From: CAYGZM01 sp964354365
GTDB taxonomy: Bacteria; Planctomycetota; Phycisphaerae; Sedimentisphaerales; Anaerobacaceae
Direction: 5' to 3'
Length of the DNA: 6,704 nucleotides
Assembly: GCA_964354365.1 (NCBI GenBank)
Contig: CAYGZM010000180.1
Location: 1 to 6,704, forward strand
Shown: positions 6,241 through 6,704 of the stretch, in pieces
Layout of the letters: each line of letters starts with the position of its first letter
How positions within the stretch are numbered: position 1 is the first letter of the stretch
Made by a program: the position numbers and the translations under genes
The notes under the pieces: generated by a model
What the model was told of the DNA's origin: nothing
Databases searched by the model: none
The model's input: only the letters and a program-made list of their open reading frames with translations

Positions 6241-6294
6241 CATTTGCGTATTGGGTGCGGGAAGAGTTGACAGCTTCTTGAAAGGAGAAGGAAA

Positions 6295-6648
6295 ATGAAA
6301 AGGCGAGCAATTCTTGTGGCGGCAGTAATGCTATCATTTGCATTTAGCACTTCGGCTGTTGCAGGCTTGCTTGTAGGATGGGGATCTGTGTATGCAACGC
6401 TTCGGGTTCCTCCTGTTGAAGATTCAGTCTCTCTCATAGCGGGGGGCAACCACAGTATCGCGTTGGGGGGTGGTGAGTCTGCCGCCAGAGTCGGTTCCGA
6501 GAGCGTGGCGCGTCGTGCCAGCGGATCAACCTTTCAGACCTTCTGCCTCGAGAGAGGCGAATACGTCAACTTCGGTCGGACTTTTTGTGTAGCTATCAAC
6601 GAAAAGGTTGTCACGGGGGGGGTAATGTCCGATGGATCTTTTGCTTGA
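6295..6648 (+). CDS. Secreted mosaic protein: RCC1-like segment plus PEP-CTERM-like segment, short
   Basis: 117 codons with an excellent ribosome binding site (AAGGAG, 6282-6287, 7 nt before ATG). Residues 1-23 are a signal peptide, cut probably after AVA. Residues 25-57 (LLVGWGS, VPPVEDSVSLIAGGNHSIAL) look like one RCC1-type propeller repeat, which normally occurs in sets of about seven. From about 79 (STFQTFCLERGEYVNFG, then VAINEKVVTGG) the sequence instead resembles the mid part of PEP-CTERM exported proteins. Such proteins usually continue 100 or more residues to a PEP motif and transmembrane tail for exosortase sorting. Here the frame stops at TGA 6646-6648, shortly after a run of eight Gs, without that tail. 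The same frame stays open from the TGA to the window end. It could be a truncated or frameshifted gene, or a real short secreted protein; the family parallels are by eye. Confidence 0.6.
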   Translation: MKRRAILVAAVMLSFAFSTSAVAGLLVGWGSVYATLRVPPVEDSVSLIAGGNHSIALGGGESAARVGSESVARRASGSTFQTFCLERGEYVNFGRTFCVAINEKVVTGGVMSDGSFA

Positions 6649-6704
6649 ATCAACGGGTGTATTGACGGTAGCGATTTCGGGAGTCCTCTTGAGCAGAATG
6701 TTTT

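Noticed and set aside
6238..6259. TGGCATTTGCG...TTGGG as a sigma54 promoter, which can precede PEP-CTERM genes
   Set aside because: The -12 GC is missing at the required spacing from the -24 GG, and a far better sigma70 promoter lies upstream.
6267..6272. TTGACA as a -35 element
   Set aside because: A -10 at correct spacing would fall in the ribosome binding site and start codon, and no TATAAT-like sequence is present.

Overview
The window reads as accessory chromosome from a free-living Gram-negative-type bacterium, most likely a planctomycete of the Phycisphaerae/Sedimentisphaerales kind. This is an inference from gene style, not from a marker gene: LamG-like jellyroll and TPR modules on a membrane anchor, a PKD-type domain, an RCC1-like segment joined to a PEP-CTERM-like segment, a secreted calcineurin-like phosphoesterase, and long, loosely packed intergenic DNA with dispersed repeats. 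No tRNA, rRNA, CRISPR array, transposase or integrase was seen.

Layout. (1) Positions 1-1031, minus strand: a secreted metallophosphoesterase that runs off the left edge, with complete signal peptide and metal-site motifs. (2) 1032-1885: about 850 bases without a convincing gene. It holds a GC-rich hairpin (1092-1113), a ~98-bp imperfect palindromic dispersed repeat (1349-1446), copy A of a ~117-nt repeat (1492-1607), a good sigma70-type promoter directly after it (1622-1650) and a ~230-nt leader. (3) 1886-2161: a 91-codon ORF with a PilX/pilin-like N-terminus, possibly a decayed gene. Its TGA directly abuts, in the same frame, the GTG start of (4) 2162-5581: a 1139-residue fusion of PAS sensor, long coiled coil, one transmembrane helix, TPR array and LamG domain, with no recognisable catalytic output domain. 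(5) 5638-5754: copy B of the ~117-nt repeat, about 90% identical to copy A and in the same orientation, so the pair brackets the 4-kb PAS/TPR/LamG unit. (6) 5660-6067: a short ORF whose start and first ~31 residues come from copy B and whose remainder is a single orphan PKD-like domain. (7) 6147-6240: a strong sigma70-type promoter and a leader with overlapping potential hairpins. (8) 6295-6648: a 117-residue secreted protein that looks like a mosaic of an RCC1-like repeat and a PEP-CTERM-family segment, ended early after an eight-G run.

How the parts relate. Promoter 1622-1650 probably drives the 91-codon ORF and the large fusion as one transcript. The fusion is predicted to hold a PAS/coiled-coil module in the cytoplasm and TPR plus LamG outside the membrane, joining an intracellular sensor or scaffold to an envelope binding module. 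The phosphoesterase is divergent and the last gene has its own promoter, so these look like separate units. The repeats, the orphan domain and the mosaic ORF suggest a region shaped by recombination between domain-encoding fragments.
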